A program made the translations under genes and the position numbers. Below, piece after piece: positions 54,428 to 64,000 of a stretch of 64,000 bases of DNA. The first letter of the stretch is position 1; every line of letters begins with the position of its first letter. Origin of the DNA: Paracoccaceae bacterium (GTDB lineage: Bacteria > Pseudomonadota > Alphaproteobacteria > Rhodobacterales > Rhodobacteraceae); NCBI GenBank assembly GCA_024226455.1, contig JAAELR010000071.1, forward strand, positions 1 through 64,000, read 5' to 3'. The notes below the pieces were generated by a model. The model had not been told where the DNA came from and ran no database searches. It saw nothing but the letters and a program-made list of their open reading frames with translations.

Positions 54428-55129
54428 ATGAGCGCTCGACTGACGACGGTCGGATTCGATGCCGACGATACCCTTTGGCACAACGAACAGTTCTACCGCA
54501 TCACCCAGGATCGATTCTGCGACCTGCTGCGCGAATTCACCGAATCCGATCACCTGATGCAACGCCTGCTAGAGGCCGAGCGCCGCAATATCGGGCATTA
54601 TGGCTTTGGTATCAAAGGCTTCGTGCTGTCGATGATCGAAACCGCCATCGAGGTGACCGAAGAACGCGTGCCCGCGGGCGTGATCAGGGAACTGATCGCC
54701 GCCGGGCAGGACATGCTGCAGCACCCGATAGAATTGCTGCCCTTTGCCCGCGAGGCGGTCGAGGCGATGGCCGGGCGTTACCGGGTGCTGCTGATCACCA
54801 AGGGCGACCTGCTGGATCAGGAACGCAAGTTGGCGCAGTCCGGGCTGGGAGAGCTTTTTGACGGGGTCGAGATCGTCTCTGCCAAGACGCCGGCGGTCTA
54901 TCGCGACATCTTCAGCCGCCACTCGCAGGGACCGGAACATGCGATGATGGTCGGCAATTCGATGAAATCCGATGTGGTGCCGGTGATCGAGGCGGGTGGC
55001 TGGGGGGTCTATGTGCCGCACGGGCTGGTCTGGGCGCTGGAACACCAGGACCCGCCGCAGGGGCATGCCCGCTATCGCGAGATTGCCGACCTTGGCGGGC
55101 TGACCGCGCTGATCGCCGATCTGACCTGA
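54428..55129 (+). CDS. HAD family hydrolase
   Basis: 233 residues from MSARLTTVGFDADDTLWH; ribosome site GGAAAG. Motif I FDADDTLWHNE, motif II LLITKGDLLDQE, the motif III Lys in VSAKTPAVYRDI, and motif IV MMVGNSMKSDVVPVIEAG. The D-x-D-D-T-L-W nucleophile motif is that of the phosphatase subfamily with FMN or sugar phosphate substrates. 204 bases follow before dacA, containing its promoter and a TGCCACAA motif at 55147. Confidence 0.87.
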   Translation: MSARLTTVGFDADDTLWHNEQFYRITQDRFCDLLREFTESDHLMQRLLEAERRNIGHYGFGIKGFVLSMIETAIEVTEERVPAGVIRELIAAGQDMLQHPIELLPFAREAVEAMAGRYRVLLITKGDLLDQERKLAQSGLGELFDGVEIVSAKTPAVYRDIFSRHSQGPEHAMMVGNSMKSDVVPVIEAGGWGVYVPHGLVWALEHQDPPQGHARYREIADLGGLTALIADLT

Positions 55130-55333
55130 GCCCGGCGCCACACTCTTGCCACAATGAAACATATTGGGGCGCGGCGCGCGTCGGCACCCATATCTTGAGA
55201 AACAGATTAACAACTTTCTCAAAGCCATTGAAAATTCGCTGTTTTCCGATTCGAAATGCTGTGCTAGCTTGGCGCCAACAAAGCACCCGGGCGCCAAGTT
55301 CCGGGGCATGAGAGGCAGAGCAGGATTTTCAAG

Positions 55334-56812
55334 GTGCGTTCGCGTCTGAAAGACCGGGCCCGTTTGGGCCTGATAGTCATTGGATTGTTGCTGGTGGCGT
55401 TGCTGCCTGCTGGGGCCGCGCCCTATGCGGCGATGGTGATGGACGCGCGCACTGGCGAAATACTGCATGCCCGCAATGCCGATACCCGGCTGCATCCCGC
55501 CTCGCTGACCAAGATGATGACGCTCTACGTGGTGTTCGACGCGGTGGAGCGCGGCGAGATCAGCCTCGACACCATCGTGAAGATCTCCAAGAAGGCCGCC
55601 GCCGAGCCGCCCTCGAAACTGGGGCTGAAACCGGGCCAGCGAATCAAGCTGCGGTTCCTGATCCGTGCCGCGGCAGTGAAATCGGCCAACGATGCGGCCA
55701 CCGCGCTGGCCGAGGTGATCAGCGGGTCCGAGGCCGCCTTTGCCCGCCGCATGAACCGCACCGCCAAGGCGCTGGGCATGACGCGCTCGACCTTCAAGAA
55801 CGCCCATGGTCTGACCGAGACCGGGCACCTTTCCACCGCCCGCGACATGACGATCCTCGGGCGGAGCCTGTTCTACAACCACCCCCAATACTATAACATC
55901 TTCTCGCGTCTCACGACGGATGCCGGCGTGCGCGACGTGGCAAGCACCAACAGACGATTCCTGAACGCCTACAAGGGCGCCGACGGGATCAAGACAGGCT
56001 ATACCCGGGCCGCCGGGTTCAACCTGGTGGCCTCTGCCGAGCGCGGGCAAGAACGCATCATCGCCACCATGTTTGGCGGGCGCTCGTCGGCGCAGCGCAA
56101 TGCCAAGGTGACGGAACTGCTTAACATGGGGTTCCGCCGCGCGCCGTCCCGGGTGACGGTGCGTGCGCCCTCCAAGCCGAATGTCGGGTCCGCGCCAGAG
56201 CCGGGCACCGCCGGCAAGACCATCCGGGTGATACGTGCGGTATCGCGCAGCCCCTATCCGGTACCGCGCCCAGGCACTGGGCTGGCGCCCCCCGACGAGA
56301 TGCTGGTGGCGATGGCCGAGACCATCGAAGAGGCGGTGACCGCAGCCCAGCTTGACCCAATTTCTGCCCCGGGTGCCGAAGAACTGGCGGCACTGGTTTC
56401 GCCCCTGCCCAGCGTCAAACCCCTGCCATCGCCGGAAGCCCCCGCCGCTCCGGCGGCAAAGCCCGCCCCCTCTGTCGCGCCCACGCCGCGGCCTCGGCCG
56501 GTGCAGACCGCGACCGCACCCCCGGCCCTGGAAGAGCCAGAGCGTATCGTGGTGACCCGGCTCTCAACCTCTGGCGACCGGCACTGGGGCATCAATATCG
56601 GTCGCTTCACCTCCCGCAACCAGGCCGAACGGGTGCTGCTGAAGACCGCGCTGGCAGAGCTTGGCACGCTGGATACCGCGCTGCGCAAGGTAGCCAGTAG
56701 CGCCCAGGGCCATGACGCCAACTTCGTCGGCATGACCCGCGAAGGCGCCGCGATGGCCTGCCGGCGTCTGCAGGCACGCAACATCGCCTGTTCGACAATC
56801 GGTCCGGGTTGA
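55334..56812 (+). CDS. D-alanyl-D-alanine carboxypeptidase with C-terminal SPOR domain
   Basis: 492 residues from a GTG start. Signal/anchor (LGLIVIGLLLVALLPAGA), then a PBP5-type domain with SLTK (Ser57-x-x-Lys60), SAN (117-119) and KTG (220-222). A ~130-residue Pro/Ala-rich linker follows, and a C-terminal SPOR domain (~residues 415-490; WGINIGRFTSRNQAERVLL) that binds denuded glycan strands at division sites. Trims pentapeptides. The DacA-SPOR fusion is typical of alphaproteobacteria. Confidence 0.92.
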   Translation: MRSRLKDRARLGLIVIGLLLVALLPAGAAPYAAMVMDARTGEILHARNADTRLHPASLTKMMTLYVVFDAVERGEISLDTIVKISKKAAAEPPSKLGLKPGQRIKLRFLIRAAAVKSANDAATALAEVISGSEAAFARRMNRTAKALGMTRSTFKNAHGLTETGHLSTARDMTILGRSLFYNHPQYYNIFSRLTTDAGVRDVASTNRRFLNAYKGADGIKTGYTRAAGFNLVASAERGQERIIATMFGGRSSAQRNAKVTELLNMGFRRAPSRVTVRAPSKPNVGSAPEPGTAGKTIRVIRAVSRSPYPVPRPGTGLAPPDEMLVAMAETIEEAVTAAQLDPISAPGAEELAALVSPLPSVKPLPSPEAPAAPAAKPAPSVAPTPRPRPVQTATAPPALEEPERIVVTRLSTSGDRHWGINIGRFTSRNQAERVLLKTALAELGTLDTALRKVASSAQGHDANFVGMTREGAAMACRRLQARNIACSTIGPG

Positions 56813-56873
56813 CCGCAACAGGCCCTTGCTGCACGACCGACCCGTAACGCGAAGATACCTGCCCCCCGCTCGG

Positions 56874-58616
56874 TCAGGCCGCCGACCCGCCGGCGCTGTG
56901 CATGTCGAACGCCGCCGCCATCAGTTCGCGCGTATAGGCGGTCTGCGGGTCGTTGAACACCGCGTCCGCATCGCCCGCCTCGACGATATCGCCGCGCTTC
57001 ATCACGATAACCTTGTGGGCCAGCGCCCGCACCACCTTCAGGTCGTGGCTGATGAAAAGATAGGCCAGTCCGTGGCGGCGCTGCAGGTCGCGCAGCAACT
57101 CGACGATTTGCACCTGCACCGTCATGTCCAGCGCCGATGTCGGCTCGTCCAGAACCAGCAGCCGGGGGCGCAGGATCATGGCGCGGGCAATGGCGACGCG
57201 CTGGCGCTGGCCGCCGGAAAACTCGTGTGGATAGCGGTGCATCATGGCGGGATCCAGCCCCACTTCGTGCATGATAGCGGCCACCAGTTGGCGCTGCGAC
57301 TTGTCGGTGTCGATCTTGTGCACGCCCAGCCCCTCGGCAATGATCTCTTCCACCGTCATCCGCGGGGAAAGCGAGCCATAGGGATCCTGAAACACGATCT
57401 GCATGTGGCGCCTCAGCCCCCGCAGCATGCGCCGTTCGGTCCATTTGCGGATGATGCGCCCGAAGAACAGCACATCAAAACCCGCCCCCGATTGCCCGCA
57501 CGGGATGGCGCTGGCGGTGGTCTCTGCCTTGGCCAGACCGCTTTGCGACAGTCGCGATATGCCCTTGTGCGACGAAGAGATATCGCGGCCCAGGAACACG
57601 ATCCGCCCCTCTGACCGGATCAGCCTCGTCATCGCCAGCGCCAGCGTGGTCTTGCCCGATCCGCTCTCGCCGACGATGCCCAGGGTTTCGCCCTCGCGCA
57701 CGCTGACGGTGGCCTCGTTCACGGCCTTGATATGGCCGACGACCCGGCGCATCAGCCCGCGGTATATCGGGAACCAGATGCGCAGCCTGTCTGTCTCTGC
57801 CACCACCTCTGCGTCGCCGGGCACCGGCCCGGGCAGGCCGGCGGTCTCGGCGCCCAGCAACATTCTGGTATAGGCGTGCTGCGGGTTGTCGAAGATCTCT
57901 TTTGTGGCGCCCTGTTCGACGATCTCGCCGTTCTGCATAACGCAGACCCGGTCGGCGATGCGGCGCACGACGCCCAGGTCATGGGTGATGAACAGCAGGC
58001 TCATGTCCTCGGTCTGTTTCAGGTCGTATAGCAGGTCGAGGATTTGTGCCTGAATGGTCACGTCGAGCGCCGTTGTAGGCTCGTCCGCGATCAGCAGATC
58101 CGGCCCGTTGGCCAGCGCCATGGCGATCATCACCCGCTGCCGCTGGCCGCCGCTCAGCTGGTGCGGATAGGCTTTCAGCCGCGCTTCGGGATCGTGGATG
58201 CCGACCTTTATCAGCAGTTCGATGATCCTCGCCCGCGCCGGTTCTCCGACCAGCCCCTGGTGCAGCGCGATGCTCTCCAGGATCTGCTTTTCCAGCGTGT
58301 GCAGCGGGTTCAGCGAGGTCATCGGCTCTTGAAAGATGAAACTGATGTCGTTGCCGCGCACCCGCTGCAGTTCGGCCTCGCGGGCGCCGACCATCTGGAC
58401 GCCATCATAGGTTATCGAGCCGCTGACAGAGGCGCTGTCGGGCAGCAGAGACACGGTGGACAGCGCGGTAACCGACTTGCCCGATCCGCTTTCGCCCACC
58501 AGCGCCACGGTCTCGCCCCTGGCCACGTCGAAACTGACGCCCCTGACCGCCTCGATGATCTTGCCATCCTGACGAAAGCTGACGCTCAGGTCGCGGACTT
58601 CGAGTGTCGCGCTCAT
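56874..58616 (-). CDS. yejF: Peptide ABC transporter ATPase with two nucleotide-binding domains (YejF-like)
   Basis: 580 residues with tandem ABC domains. Domain 1: GESGSGKS (41-48), LSGGQ (154-158), DLLIADEP. Domain 2: GESGSGKT (317-324), Q-loop VFQDPYGS (~409), [17 protein letters not shown]. Between Walker A and the Q-loop of domain 2, residues ~347-399 form an in-frame insert (starts SSSHKG, includes [18 protein letters not shown]) absent from family members I know. Energises import of oligopeptides; last gene of a YejABE-F operon. Confidence 0.9.
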   Translation of the reverse strand: MSATLEVRDLSVSFRQDGKIIEAVRGVSFDVARGETVALVGESGSGKSVTALSTVSLLPDSASVSGSITYDGVQMVGAREAELQRVRGNDISFIFQEPMTSLNPLHTLEKQILESIALHQGLVGEPARARIIELLIKVGIHDPEARLKAYPHQLSGGQRQRVMIAMALANGPDLLIADEPTTALDVTIQAQILDLLYDLKQTEDMSLLFITHDLGVVRRIADRVCVMQNGEIVEQGATKEIFDNPQHAYTRMLLGAETAGLPGPVPGDAEVVAETDRLRIWFPIYRGLMRRVVGHIKAVNEATVSVREGETLGIVGESGSGKTTLALAMTRLIRSEGRIVFLGRDISSSHKGISRLSQSGLAKAETTASAIPCGQSGAGFDVLFFGRIIRKWTERRMLRGLRRHMQIVFQDPYGSLSPRMTVEEIIAEGLGVHKIDTDKSQRQLVAAIMHEVGLDPAMMHRYPHEFSGGQRQRVAIARAMILRPRLLVLDEPTSALDMTVQVQIVELLRDLQRRHGLAYLFISHDLKVVRALAHKVIVMKRGDIVEAGDADAVFNDPQTAYTRELMAAAFDMHSAGGSAA

Positions 58617-58670
58617 AACGCTGGAACCTTCTGTGAGGTGGTGTTGCGCCTTGAGCGGCGGAAACGGAGA

Positions 58671-59006
58671 CTACAGCGAGTACAAAACATGAAGCGCTCC
58701 CGTGGTCCAAAGTGCCGCCGGAAGTGCCACGGTTTCAAAAACCGCCGACCGCGCGCCTCGCGGCAACGCCTGGCTGAGATAGAAGGCCGATCCAATGACG
58801 ACCCAAGTGCCCGGGCCAAGCACAACGAAGAGAATGAAGGCTAGGGCTTTGAAGACACTTCCCGTCGGTGCAGAGGTGGCGGACACACCATGAAGAACAA
58901 GAAAGTCGAACACTACGAAGCCGACGCTCACGGCGCAGACGGCCAGGCTGGCAAGATATAGCCAAAGCCGGAGCGATGGCCATGTCTTTGTGCCAAGCCC
59001 GCTCAC
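58671..59006 (-). CDS. Small membrane protein within the Yej operon
   Basis: 111 residues from a GTG start overlapping the yejE stop (GTGA at 59003-59006). Three to four hydrophobic segments (LWLYLASLAVCAVSVGFVVF, FILFVVLGPGTWVVIG, FETVALPAALW). No recognised family. Coupling to yejE and a 54-base gap to yejF place it in the transporter operon, where it could be an accessory or simply a passenger. Confidence 0.65.
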   Translation of the reverse strand: MSGLGTKTWPSLRLWLYLASLAVCAVSVGFVVFDFLVLHGVSATSAPTGSVFKALAFILFVVLGPGTWVVIGSAFYLSQALPRGARSAVFETVALPAALWTTGALHVLYSL

Positions 59007-60187
59007 TGGAACGTCTTTCTTGGGTCAAAGGCGTCGCGGATGCCCTCGAAGATGAACACCAGAAGCGACAGCATGACGGCGAAGGTGATGAAGGCGGTAA
59101 AGCCCAGCCACGGCGCCTGCAGGTTCTGTTTCGCCTGCAGTGTCAACTCTCCCAGCGACGGCGCCGAAGAGGGCAACCCGTAACCCAGAAAATCGAGCAC
59201 TGCCAGTGTGCTGATGGTGCCGGTGATGATGAAGGGCAGCATGGTCAGCGTCGCCACCATGGCGTTGGGCAGCATGTGGCGGAACATGATCTTCCAGTTC
59301 GACACGCCCAGCGCCTTTGCGGCCCGCACATACTCAAAGTTGCGCGCCCGCAGGAACTCTGCGCGCACCACGCCGACCAGTGCTGTCCAGCCAAAGAGCG
59401 CGGTCAGGAAGACCAGCAGCCAGAATGACCGACCGAAGATCGCGAACATGATGATGATGATGTACAGTGACGGGCTCGACGACCATATCTCGATGATGCG
59501 CTGGAATATCAGGTCGACCCAGCCGCCAAAGAACCCCTGAACTGCGCCTGCGATGATGCCGATCGCGCTGGCCACGGTGGTGACGATGATGGTGAAAAGG
59601 ATCGATAACCGAAAGCCGTAGATCACGCGGGCCACCACGTCGCGGCTGGTGTCGTCGGTGCCCAGCCAGTTCTGCGCCGTGGGCGGCCCCGGCGCCACGC
59701 CGCCGGTATCGACGATGCTGTCGTACGTGTAAGGCACCAGCGGCCACAGCAGCCAGCCCTTCTCGATATCCGCCCCGTTCACCACCCCGTCACCGGCATC
59801 CTCGATGATGCCCTCTGGGTTGTCGAAGCAGTCCTGCAGCCCGCCGGAGACGATCAGGCATTGGGTCTCTATATCGTGGTACGGCGCCTCGACCCTGAAA
59901 TCGCCTCCGAATGCCGTCTCTGGATAGAACCGGAAGATCGGCATGTAATAGCCATCGTGATACTTAACCAGGATCGGCCGCTCGTTGGCGACGAACTCGG
60001 CGCAAAGCGACAACCCGAACAGCACCGCAAAGATGATCAGCGACCAGAAGGCGCGGCGGTTGCGGGTGAAGTTGCGCCAGCGGCGCTGGTTCAGCGGTGA
60101 CAGCGCAAAGTAGCATCTGGGCCGCGTCGGGACGAGCACTTGCGTCGACAACGCGTCGGGCGGGATTTCGGGGTCTCGCCGTGGCAT
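59003..60187 (-). CDS. yejE: Peptide ABC transporter permease (YejE-like)
   Basis: 394 residues from MPRRDPEIP. About six membrane helices, with one large periplasmic loop after helix 1 (YHDGYYMPIFRFYPET, IETQCLIVSGGLQDC). The EAA loop is EYVRAAKALGVSNWKIM. It carries the LGTDDTSRDVVARVIYGFR motif of Opp/Dpp-type inner permeases. One base separates its start from the yejB stop. Confidence 0.93.
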   Translation of the reverse strand: MPRRDPEIPPDALSTQVLVPTRPRCYFALSPLNQRRWRNFTRNRRAFWSLIIFAVLFGLSLCAEFVANERPILVKYHDGYYMPIFRFYPETAFGGDFRVEAPYHDIETQCLIVSGGLQDCFDNPEGIIEDAGDGVVNGADIEKGWLLWPLVPYTYDSIVDTGGVAPGPPTAQNWLGTDDTSRDVVARVIYGFRLSILFTIIVTTVASAIGIIAGAVQGFFGGWVDLIFQRIIEIWSSSPSLYIIIIMFAIFGRSFWLLVFLTALFGWTALVGVVRAEFLRARNFEYVRAAKALGVSNWKIMFRHMLPNAMVATLTMLPFIITGTISTLAVLDFLGYGLPSSAPSLGELTLQAKQNLQAPWLGFTAFITFAVMLSLLVFIFEGIRDAFDPRKTFQ

Positions 60188-60188
60188 C

Positions 60189-61340
60189 TCAGGTGGCCCT
60201 CGTCTCGAAATCGATGCGCGGATCGACGAAGACATACATCAGGTCGCTCAGGACCCCGACGACCAGCCCGATGATCCCGAAGAAGAACAGCGTGCCGAAG
60301 ATCACGGGATAGTCCCGCGCCACCGCAGCCTCGAAGCCCAGCCGCCCCAGCCCATCGAGCGAAAAGATCGTCTCGATGATCAGGGAACCCGCGAAGAATA
60401 CAGATATGAACACCTGCGGGAATCCGGCAATCACGATCAGCATCGCGTTGCGGAACACGTGACCGTACAGCACCCGGGCTTCGCTCAGCCCCTTGGCCTT
60501 GGCGGTGATCACGTATTGCTTCTTGATCTCGTCGAGAAAGCTGTTCTTGGTCAGAAGCGTCAGCGTGGCAAAGCTGGCGATGGTCGAGGCCAGCACCGGC
60601 AGCGTGATATGCCAGAAGTAATCGGCGACCTTGCCGATCATCGTCAGGTCGTCCCAGTTGTCGGATGTCAGGCCGCGCAATGGGAAGATCTTGAAATACG
60701 ACCCACCCGCAAAGACCACCATCAGCAGGATCGCGAACAAAAAGCCCGGGATCGCATAGCCCACGATGATCATGCTGGATGTCCATGTGTCGAACGGTGA
60801 TCCATCGCGCACCGCCTTTCTCACCCCCAGCGGGATCGAGATCATATAGGCGATCAGCGTCGACCACAGCCCCAGCGAGATCGAGACCGGCATCTTTTCC
60901 AGCACCAAGCCGGTTACTGTGACCGACCGGAAATGGCTCTCGCCGAAATCGAACCTGATATAGTCCCACATCATGCGCAGGAACCGTTCCAGCCCGGGGA
61001 TCGGCACGGCCTGACATTCCTCGGCGCCAATCTCGGGTTCGCCCTCATACCCTTCGGCACAGACGATCTCGGCGAATTTGAACTGCACCCGCAATTCGTC
61101 CAGAAAATCGGGAGGCAATCCGCGGGCGCCGATATACCCGGTCTCCCTTTCCAGCGAGGTGTCGGTCTCTGAACCGCCGCCAGAGATCCCCTCGAACACG
61201 TCGCCCTCGCCTTCGAGCTGCGCGATGATCTGTTCGATCGGGCCGCCCGGCACGAACTGGATGAGCGTGAAGTTGACGATCATGATGCCGATCAGGGTCG
61301 GAATGACCAGCAACAGCCGTCTCAGGATATAGGCGCCCAT
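60189..61340 (-). CDS. yejB: Peptide ABC transporter permease (YejB-like)
   Basis: 383 residues. [19 protein letters not shown] is the typical OppB/YejB start; the large periplasmic loop (residues ~50-130) contains [13 protein letters not shown] and a Cys pair. EAA loop: [17 protein letters not shown]. Pairs with YejE to form the channel. Confidence 0.93.
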   Translation of the reverse strand: MGAYILRRLLLVIPTLIGIMIVNFTLIQFVPGGPIEQIIAQLEGEGDVFEGISGGGSETDTSLERETGYIGARGLPPDFLDELRVQFKFAEIVCAEGYEGEPEIGAEECQAVPIPGLERFLRMMWDYIRFDFGESHFRSVTVTGLVLEKMPVSISLGLWSTLIAYMISIPLGVRKAVRDGSPFDTWTSSMIIVGYAIPGFLFAILLMVVFAGGSYFKIFPLRGLTSDNWDDLTMIGKVADYFWHITLPVLASTIASFATLTLLTKNSFLDEIKKQYVITAKAKGLSEARVLYGHVFRNAMLIVIAGFPQVFISVFFAGSLIIETIFSLDGLGRLGFEAAVARDYPVIFGTLFFFGIIGLVVGVLSDLMYVFVDPRIDFETRAT

Positions 61341-61352
61341 GCGGCGGCGGCC

Positions 61353-63257
61353 CTACAATGCGCCGGCGGCTTTCAGTGCCGCCTCCTTGTCGGCGTTCCA
61401 CCACCAGAAATCGAGGAACCCCAGCGCATAGCGCGGCAGCGGGTCGGGATGTTCGTACATGTCATAGTAAGCCACCCAGTGGTTGGGGTTGTACCATTGC
61501 GGAACGCGGAACCGCTCCCATCTCAGCACCCGGTCCAGCGCCTTGACGGCGTTGATCATGGCGTCCTTGGTCTCGGCGTTGATCACGGCGTCGATTAGCA
61601 CGTCGATGGTTTCGCTACCGACGCCCGAGGGGTTGAAGACAGAGGCATCCTTGGACTCAGAGCCGAAGTACTGGCGCAGGCCCGATCCGGGCTCATAGCC
61701 CATGGGCACATGATCGGTGATGATGTCGAAATCATAGTCGCGCTCGCGCTGGATGATCTCGGCATTGTCGACCCTGGCCATCTCGGCGTTGATACCGATC
61801 GCCTGCAGGTTGGCCACGTAAGGGTTGATGATCCGGTCAAAAAGCGGGCCGGCGTTCAGGAATTCCACATCCAGCGTCTCGCCGTCCTTGCGCAGTATGC
61901 CGTGGTCGTCAGGCTCGTATCCGGCCTCTCGCAGCCGCCGCAGCGCGACCCGCGCCTTGCGCCGGTCGAAGTCGTCATCGGGGTCCGACGGGGTCAGCGA
62001 AAAGACCTCTTCGGCGAACACCTCGGGCGGCAGGCTGTCGCGCAGGGGTTCCAGGATCGCCAGTTCTCCCTCGCTCGGCAGCCCGGTCGCGGCAAGGTCG
62101 GTGTTCTGCCAAAAGCTGGACCCCTGGCTGTAGAGGCCGAAGAACAGATGCTTGTTTGTCCAATCGAAATTGAACATCAGCGCCAGCGCCTCGCGCACCC
62201 GCACGTCCTGGAATTTCTCGCGCCGCAGGTTGAACATGAAGGACTGGCCGGATGTGATGGTATCGTCGGGCAGTTCCTTTTTCACCACATGACCGTCGTC
62301 GAGGCCGGGGAAGTCATACGCGGTGGCCCAGGTCTTGGAACTGTTTTCCTGCCGGAACGTGTAGTTACCGGCCTTGAAGCCTTCGAATGCCGCGATGGCG
62401 TCGCCGTAATACTCGACGCGAATCGTGTCGAAATTGTTACGCCCCTTCATCAGCGGCAGATCGGTACCCCAATAGTCGGGGTTGCGTTGGTAAACGATGC
62501 GCTTGCCCACGTCGAGCTCTCCCAGCACATAGGCGCCGGAGCCCATCAGCGGCTCCAGCCGGGTATCCTCGAACGCCAGCCCGCTGGCCTCGTGGTTGGC
62601 GCGGCTGAACACCGGCAGCCCGCCGGCGCTTTCGATGCGCCCGCGCATCGGCGCGTCCTCGGTAAAGGTGAACTTCACCCGCTTGGCGCCCAGCGCTTCG
62701 GCGCCGGCGATGGTCTTGACGATCGAGGCGCGAAAGCTGGGAAGCCCCTCGTCACGCAGAATCTCATAGCTGAACACCGCGTCGTCGGCGGTCAGGTCGG
62801 ACCCGTCAGAGAATTTCGCCTCGTCGCGGATCTTGAAGATCACCCATTCCTTGCCCTCGGGATACTCCATGTATTCGCAAAGCAGGCAGTAGCTTTCGCC
62901 GATCTCGTGGCTGGGGCTTTCCAGCATCGCCTCGAAAAACACGCTCGACAGGGTCCCCGGGCGGCCCTTGCGGGTGTAGGGCTGCATCGAGTCGAACGAG
63001 CCCGACGACCACGAAAACGACATCTCGCCGCCCTTGGGGGCGTCGGGGTTGACGTAGGGCAGGTGTGGGAAATCGGCCGCCAGCGACAGCTCTCCAAAGG
63101 TCGAGATGCCGTGCGACCTGATGGTTTCCGCACGCGCCATGACGACCGTCAGCGCCAGCACCAGCACGGTGAAAGGCACCGCCAGCAGCAGTTTCCACCT
63201 GTAACGCTCGGCCACGCTGCGGGTTACGGCAAGGGTCCGGGCCCGGCGATCATGCAT
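61353..63257 (-). CDS. yejA: Extracellular solute-binding protein of a YejA-type peptide ABC transporter
   Basis: 634 residues, SBP family 5. An N-terminal hydrophobic stretch (WKLLLAVPFTVLVLALTVVM) is a signal anchor or long signal peptide ending near ARAET. HGISTFGELSLAADFPHLPYVNPDAPKGG is characteristic of YejA-like proteins. First gene of the minus-strand operon; a 185-base region upstream to 63442 should hold its promoter. In other bacteria YejABEF imports peptides such as microcin C. Confidence 0.92.
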   Translation of the reverse strand: MHDRRARTLAVTRSVAERYRWKLLLAVPFTVLVLALTVVMARAETIRSHGISTFGELSLAADFPHLPYVNPDAPKGGEMSFSWSSGSFDSMQPYTRKGRPGTLSSVFFEAMLESPSHEIGESYCLLCEYMEYPEGKEWVIFKIRDEAKFSDGSDLTADDAVFSYEILRDEGLPSFRASIVKTIAGAEALGAKRVKFTFTEDAPMRGRIESAGGLPVFSRANHEASGLAFEDTRLEPLMGSGAYVLGELDVGKRIVYQRNPDYWGTDLPLMKGRNNFDTIRVEYYGDAIAAFEGFKAGNYTFRQENSSKTWATAYDFPGLDDGHVVKKELPDDTITSGQSFMFNLRREKFQDVRVREALALMFNFDWTNKHLFFGLYSQGSSFWQNTDLAATGLPSEGELAILEPLRDSLPPEVFAEEVFSLTPSDPDDDFDRRKARVALRRLREAGYEPDDHGILRKDGETLDVEFLNAGPLFDRIINPYVANLQAIGINAEMARVDNAEIIQRERDYDFDIITDHVPMGYEPGSGLRQYFGSESKDASVFNPSGVGSETIDVLIDAVINAETKDAMINAVKALDRVLRWERFRVPQWYNPNHWVAYYDMYEHPDPLPRYALGFLDFWWWNADKEAALKAAGAL

Positions 63258-63391
63258 GTCATCTCCTCCGCTCTCACGGTATTTCTATCCCAGTCTGGGC
63301 GCTGTTGCCTAAGATTAGACTAAAAATGCAATTGTCGATGCTTCAACGCCAATTCCCAAGACTTCACAAGCGTTTGAGTCCCAAATACCAC

Positions 63392-63420
63392 GCAGGCCGC
63401 CCCCGTTGGGAGCGGCCTGC
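63392..63420. terminator. Rho-independent-like terminator of cycM
   Basis: A perfect 9-bp stem GCAGGCCGC/GCGGCCTGC with an 11-base loop, 22 bases beyond the cycM stop. Read on the minus strand, TATTT follows after a few bases. Confidence 0.65.
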
Positions 63421-63442
63421 TTGATGAATTCATTGAGAATTG

Positions 63443-63976
63443 TCAGCCGTCGAGCGAATCGAGCCAGGCGATCAAATTCGCGCGATCCTCGACATCCTTC
63501 ATGCCCTTGTAGGTCATCTTGGTGCCCGGGGCGTATTCCTTGGGGTTTTCCAGGTAGGCGTTCAGCGCGTCGGCGTCCCAGGTCTCGACCACGGCGACCA
63601 GGCTGCCAGAGTACTTGAACCCGTCGACCGAACCGACCGAACGGTTGACTACGCCATAAAGATGCGGACCGACGCCATTCTTGCCGTCCTCGACCTTGTG
63701 GCAGGCCTTGCAGGCCTTGAACAGTTTCTCGCCCGCGGCCGCATCGGCCGAGGCCAATAGGGCGCCAAAATCGACCGCGTCCCCGGTCGGCTCTTGCTCG
63801 GCAGGTTCCTCGTCGACAGGGGCGTCTTCCTCGCCGGTGTCGATGACATAGGCCTGATCGTGCCCGTCGCCGCCAACCTGATAGAGCGATCCTGCCACAA
63901 AGTTGCCGAGCAGGAGGACCAGAAGCGAGCCGCAGAGGCTGCCCACGATCTTGATCATGGTGGTTGTGTCGAACAT
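63443..63976 (-). CDS. cycM: Membrane-anchored cytochrome c (CycM/c552-like)
   Basis: 177 residues. One N-terminal transmembrane anchor (MIKIVGSLCGSLLVLLLGNFV), an acidic Pro/Glu linker (GEEDAPVDEEPAEQEP), then a class I cytochrome c domain with heme motif CKACH and axial Met in GTKMTYKG. Carries electrons from the bc1 complex to cytochrome c oxidase on the periplasmic face. Start MFDTTTMIKIVG at 63976; the end of the window cuts 24 bases upstream. Confidence 0.94.
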   Translation of the reverse strand: MFDTTTMIKIVGSLCGSLLVLLLGNFVAGSLYQVGGDGHDQAYVIDTGEEDAPVDEEPAEQEPTGDAVDFGALLASADAAAGEKLFKACKACHKVEDGKNGVGPHLYGVVNRSVGSVDGFKYSGSLVAVVETWDADALNAYLENPKEYAPGTKMTYKGMKDVEDRANLIAWLDSLDG

Positions 63977-64000
63977 GTCGCGCTTCGTCCTGTCCAGATT

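Noticed and set aside
54569-56050. Minus-strand open frame across the HAD and DacA genes
   Set aside because: It spans two well-supported plus-strand genes and has no recognisable domain.
61710-63323. 537-codon open frame opposite yejA
   Set aside because: Antisense shadow of a clear solute-binding protein; Asp/His/Gly-rich low-information sequence typical of reverse frames in GC-rich genes.

Overview
The window is chromosomal DNA from a GC-rich alphaproteobacterium. Gene content (CycM-type membrane-anchored cytochrome c, accD-folC pairing, DUF1636 and DUF6732-like genes beside a cobalamin operon, three tandem peptide deformylases) fits a marine Rhodobacterales/Roseobacter-type organism; the exact genus is inference. 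Genes are tightly packed, and many neighbours share 1-4 bp ATGA or TGATG overlaps, which points to translational coupling. I found no rRNA, tRNA or CRISPR array.

Layout. 1-5.6 kb: AraC regulator (5' end outside the window), RidA, a decayed glycerophosphodiesterase, a DUF482 GNAT protein, a ferredoxin-reductase-like flavoprotein, rsmD and a HAD phosphatase. 5.8-11.3 kb: map and sfsA on the minus strand, divergent from a MoaB/CinA-domain gene, a GNAT acetyltransferase, an AhpD-like protein, an OmpA-family protein and an exported protein of unknown function. 11.6-15.1 kb: LysR regulator and a 2,4-dienoyl-CoA reductase. 15.2-17.0 kb: a graveyard of IS256- and IS4-family remnants. 17.2-31.3 kb: housekeeping genes (CPBP protease, accD, folC, a frameshifted thpR, zapE, MFS transporter, prs, an isomerase, ltaE, ycgN, ribF, MaoC, HAD-IIA, Mn-dependent pyrophosphatase). 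31.3-36.2 kb: DUF2161 nuclease-like gene, a GerW/DUF2953/small-protein cassette, TraB/GumN lipoprotein and a lytic transglycosylase.

36.3-46.9 kb is a vitamin B12 region. cbiB and a DUF1636 gene lie on the minus strand. On the plus strand is a coupled operon: DUF6732-like gene, an unusually long CbiX chelatase with Cys motifs and a His-rich tail, cobH, cobL, cobI, a CbiG-CobJ fusion, a DUF6882-like gene and cobM. Between the two arms sit a single-domain response regulator and a wrecked glutathionyl-hydroquinone reductase gene. The set mixes features of the early-cobalt (CbiX, CbiG) and late-cobalt pathways and is incomplete here: no precorrin-6A reductase, amidase or cobaltochelatase is seen.

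47-64 kb: L,D-transpeptidase and PatB-type lyase, three deformylase paralogues (the third with its metal-binding motifs destroyed), two-aminotransferase context, an SDR protein lacking the catalytic Lys, rsmC, clpS, a HAD hydrolase, a DacA-SPOR carboxypeptidase, a YejABEF-type peptide importer with a small membrane protein inserted in the operon, and cycM.

No single unmistakably new system is visible. The best candidates for a second look are the CbiX architecture, the DUF6882-like gene inside the B12 operon, the GerW/DUF2953 cassette in a presumed non-sporulating organism, the dead third deformylase, the catalytically incomplete SDR, the in-frame insertion in the YejF second ATPase, and the paired defective IS256 copies that share identical lesions.
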